Source: Microbacterium candidum (GTDB lineage Bacteria; Actinomycetota; Actinomycetes; Actinomycetales; Microbacteriaceae). Taken from it: 64,000 nucleotides of DNA. Where the stretch lies: positions 186,001 through 250,000 of the forward strand of contig NZ_JASXSZ010000003.1 of the NCBI RefSeq assembly GCF_030315975.1, given 5' to 3'. Under the pieces are notes generated by a model, which saw only the letters and a list, made by a program, of their open reading frames with translations, made no database searches and was not told where the DNA came from. A program made the translations under genes and the position numbers. This document shows positions 61,591-64,000 of the stretch, piece after piece (the first letter of the stretch is position 1; each line of letters opens with the position of its first letter).

Positions 61591-63165
61591 ATGCGAATCA
61601 CGGGGCTCGGTCACGCCGGCATGTTCATCGAGACCACGGGCGGCAGCATCCTCTGCGACCCCGTTCTCGGGCCGAGCTTCTTCGGCTCGTGGTTCCCGTT
61701 CCCGGACAACCGCGGTCTCGACTGGGAGCGCTTCGGGAAGGCCGACTTCCTCTACATCTCGCACCGGCACCGCGACCACTTCGACCCGCGACTGCTCGAG
61801 CAGTACGTTCCGAAGGACATCAAGGTCCTGCTGCCCGAGTACCCGACGGACGACCTCGAGACCGACCTCCGCAATCTCGGGTACGACAACATCGTCTACA
61901 CGCAGGCGGGTGTCTCGCTCGAGTACGGCGAGCTCAAGCTGATGGTCACGCCGCTGCGGGCTCCGTCGGACGGTCCGATCGGCGACTCGTCGCTGAGCGT
62001 CGACGACGGCACCGCGAGCATGCTCAATCAGAACGACTCGCACCCTCTGGACCTCGAGAAGCTGCTGTCCTTCTCGAAGCCCGACGCGTACTTCACGCAG
62101 GTCTCGGGCGCCATCTGGTGGCCGATGGTCTACGACCTGCCGCAGGACGCCAAGCGGAACTTCGCGAAGCTCAAGCGCGACGCGCAGAACAAGCGCGCCC
62201 TGTACTACATCGAGAAGGTGGATGCGGAGCACGTCTTCCCGATGGCGGGACCGCCGATGTTCCTGCGCGAGGAGCTCTTCCGCTACAACGGATGGGGCAT
62301 CGAGGACGACGCGATCTTCACCGATCAGCAGCAGTTCCTCGACCACATGGCCGTCGAGCGCCCGGACCAGCAGGGTTACCTGTTCGTGCCCGGTACGCAG
62401 GTCGACCTCGACCACGCCGACCTCACGGTGACCCAGACCCTGTACACGGACGCCGAGATCGCACGGATCTTCGGCGAGAAGTGGGAGTACCTCGCCGAGC
62501 AGCGCGACTCGCGCCAGGACGAGGTCCGCGCCGAGGAGGCACGCCGGGCGCCCGTGCTGCCGCCCGAGGAGATGCTCGCCGCCATCAAGGAGTGGTGGGA
62601 GCCGCTCCTGCGCCGTGCCCGCACCATCCGGGACGGCGTCGGCGGCAACGTGCGCTTCCGCATCGGCGAACTCGACATGGTCGTGGACTTCCCGAAGGCG
62701 AAGGTCCGCGAGTACGCGGGTGAGGAGTGTATCTACTGGTACACGATCCCCGCAGACCTCGTCTCGACGAACATCGCCGACCACGAGATCGATTGGTCGA
62801 ACTCGATCTTCCTGTCGATGCAGTTCGAGGTCGGACGCTCCGGCAAGTTCAATGAGTTCCTCACGACGTTCCTGAAGTGCTTGTCGCGGGACCGCATCGA
62901 GTACGTCGAGAACTGGTACGCGGAGCAGTCCGACCAGACCGAGGACGCCCAGCTCGGCGACTGGGTGGTGCAGCGGCGCTGCCCGCACCTGCGTGCAGAC
63001 CTCACCAAGACCGGCAAGATCGAGGACGGCGTGCTGACCTGCAGCCTCCACGACTGGAGCTGGGACCTGCGCAGCGGCAAGTGCCTCACATCGCAGGGGC
63101 ACTCGATCCGCGCTCATGCGGTCGAGGACGAGCTGTACCGCGACGCGACCGTCCCCGCGGCCTGA
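61591..63165 (+). CDS. MBL-fold metallohydrolase fused to a C-terminal Rieske [2Fe-2S] domain
   Basis: 524 aa. UlaG-like metallo-beta-lactamase domain (1-250) with metal ligands in 'SHRHRDHFDP' (His58, His60, Asp62, His63); a middle part of unknown fold (260-440); and a Rieske cluster at the C-terminus (Cys464, His466, Cys484, His487; 'CPH' and 'CSLHDWSWD'). CMP-sialic-acid hydroxylase combines the same two domains, with the Rieske part N-terminal. A mono-oxygenase or hydroxylase role is possible. ATG follows GGGAGG. Its 3' end overlaps the opposite gene by 80 bp. Confidence 0.85.
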   Translation: MRITGLGHAGMFIETTGGSILCDPVLGPSFFGSWFPFPDNRGLDWERFGKADFLYISHRHRDHFDPRLLEQYVPKDIKVLLPEYPTDDLETDLRNLGYDNIVYTQAGVSLEYGELKLMVTPLRAPSDGPIGDSSLSVDDGTASMLNQNDSHPLDLEKLLSFSKPDAYFTQVSGAIWWPMVYDLPQDAKRNFAKLKRDAQNKRALYYIEKVDAEHVFPMAGPPMFLREELFRYNGWGIEDDAIFTDQQQFLDHMAVERPDQQGYLFVPGTQVDLDHADLTVTQTLYTDAEIARIFGEKWEYLAEQRDSRQDEVRAEEARRAPVLPPEEMLAAIKEWWEPLLRRARTIRDGVGGNVRFRIGELDMVVDFPKAKVREYAGEECIYWYTIPADLVSTNIADHEIDWSNSIFLSMQFEVGRSGKFNEFLTTFLKCLSRDRIEYVENWYAEQSDQTEDAQLGDWVVQRRCPHLRADLTKTGKIEDGVLTCSLHDWSWDLRSGKCLTSQGHSIRAHAVEDELYRDATVPAA

Positions 63166-63907
63166 GCACGGGCGCGAGCACGGCGACGGCGAGACCCCAG
63201 GCGGCGCACGCCACCGACCAGGCCGGCGGCAGCGCGGTCGGGGTCTCGGGCCACGCCCAGGACACGAGTCCGAGGTAGAACGCGCAGACGCCTGCGCTGA
63301 GCCCCGTGAACATCCGTCCGCGCGGCCAGAACGCCGCGAGGACCGCGAGTGACGGCAACGCGACGGCGAGCGCCCCCTGCACGCCCAGGTGGTCGATGTC
63401 CATCGTGTAGTCCGCATCGATCAGTCGCTGCAGCTCCCGCGGCCACAGCGAGACCGCGTAGGCGATCCATGCGGGTGCGGCGACCACCGCGACGGCGAGA
63501 AGCGGCCCCGCTCGCCGCGGTCGGGTGAGAGCGGGAAGTCGCGGAAGACCGGAGGCGATGAACACCTCACCGGCGAGCAGCGCGATGACGATGCCGAGGC
63601 GCCAGTCGGCGGTGGCGACGGCGGCGACCGCCAGGGCGGCGACGGCGACGAGAAGCTGACCCTGCGCGATGTCGGAGAACCGCGGCGCCGCCGCGAGCAC
63701 GATGAACGGGACCGCCACCAGGACCCCCATGAACAGGCCCCAGCCGGCCTCGAGGACCTGGTACCAGTCCGGGTCCCACGTGACGAGGAGATCGGGGATG
63801 CCGAAGCCGGGCACCGTCAGCCAGCTGAGCGCGAAGAGCCCGGCCAGAACGCGACGCGTCACGGTCACCCAGGTGCGCGGCCCGACGGCCGTGATGTCGA
63901 TCGTCAC
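63086..63907 (-). CDS. Multi-helix membrane protein, unknown function
   Basis: 273 aa with about seven hydrophobic helices and an Arg/Pro-rich, charged C-terminal tail. No family recognised. GTG 63907 begins 2 nt after the stop of the gene upstream on the same strand, so the two are translationally linked. The last 80 bp overlap the end of the MBL-Rieske gene on the other strand. Confidence 0.75.
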   Translation of the reverse strand: MTIDITAVGPRTWVTVTRRVLAGLFALSWLTVPGFGIPDLLVTWDPDWYQVLEAGWGLFMGVLVAVPFIVLAAAPRFSDIAQGQLLVAVAALAVAAVATADWRLGIVIALLAGEVFIASGLPRLPALTRPRRAGPLLAVAVVAAPAWIAYAVSLWPRELQRLIDADYTMDIDHLGVQGALAVALPSLAVLAAFWPRGRMFTGLSAGVCAFYLGLVSWAWPETPTALPPAWSVACAAWGLAVAVLAPVLRPRGRSRRGTARPRPHERGSSAPAM

Positions 63908-63909
63908 GG

Positions 63910-64000
63910 TCAGGCCGCCGCGTGCCGTGCGTCGCGGCCGAGTCGCGCGGTCGCGGACACCAAGCCGACGATGTGCGCGGCTGCGAACGCGGCGACGAGC
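63910..64000 (-). CDS. 3' end of a membrane-protein gene (truncated by the window)
   Basis: Only the last 29 residues are visible: a hydrophobic run ending in 'AAFAAAHIVGLVSATARL' and then 'GRDARHAAA'. It looks like a final transmembrane helix with a short cytoplasmic tail. The stop is 2 nt before the next gene's start, so both belong to one operon. Confidence 0.6.
   Translation of the reverse strand, partial: LVAAFAAAHIVGLVSATARLGRDARHAAA

Noticed and set aside
1..64000. CRISPR array, transposon or IS
   Set aside because: No regularly spaced direct repeats, transposase motifs or terminal inverted repeats with target duplications were seen.

Overview
The window is typical high-GC actinobacterial chromosome. 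GTG starts are common, genes are tightly packed with many 4-bp overlaps, many transcripts look leaderless, and the housekeeping order is actinobacterial (yebC-ruvCAB-yajC-secDF-relA; rpsD-alaS-ruvX-mltG-aroECKBQ-efp-nusB). By inference it is a member of the Microbacteriaceae, most like Microbacterium. No prophage, integrase, transposase, IS element or CRISPR array was seen.

Layout. 0-6 kb (minus strand): a beta-oxidation pair (thiolase, then the FadB-like trifunctional-type enzyme) behind RNase D and a DUF3000 gene, with a TetR repressor downstream. 6-9.8 kb: a membrane-anchored alpha/beta hydrolase, a rhodanese-SufE sulfur-transfer pair and a ZapE-like ATPase. 9.8-13 kb: an ammonium transporter with a GlnR-like box, an orphan PemK/MazF-fold protein and a beta-lactamase-like serine hydrolase. 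13-18.7 kb (minus): a three-gene unit of small membrane protein, NarL/LuxR-type histidine kinase and response regulator, then an ABC ATPase-permease pair and a secreted two-domain cupredoxin. 19-19.5 kb: four tRNA genes (Val-CAC on minus; Gly-GCC, Cys-GCA and Val-GAC on plus). 19.7-24 kb: secreted subtilase, acyltransferase, AlkD-like repair protein, ACT-domain protein.

24-31.7 kb: thrS-HIT; a convergent pyridoxal-kinase/MocR-regulator operon; the divergent PLP synthase genes pdxST; an EVE-like protein and a DUF1697 protein. 31.7-40.4 kb: yebC, ruvC, ruvAB, yajC-secDF and the bifunctional (p)ppGpp enzyme. 40.4-44.5 kb: an AbiEi-like orphan, a DUF349 protein, rarA and a DUF2087 gene. 44.7-56.2 kb: rpsD, alaS, ruvX, mltG, a complete run of five shikimate-pathway genes (aroE, C, K, B, Q), efp and nusB. 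56.2-64 kb: a large SWIM-SNF2 helicase, an ECF41 sigma factor divergent from the epimerase it most likely transcribes, an MBL-Rieske fusion protein, and two minus-strand membrane-protein genes, the last cut by the window edge.

Most of the window is core genome and I did not find a clear new multi-gene system. The best leads are: a readable ECF41 promoter in front of the epimerase; a 28-bp inverted pair of palindromes between two convergent genes; a recurring TANNNT-N6-RTG leaderless start signature; a strong bias for the word GGATGC/GCATCC; the MBL-Rieske fusion; several isolated toxin/antitoxin-like or modified-base-reader-like genes; and several operator-grade palindromes (tetR, fadA, pdx, efp).
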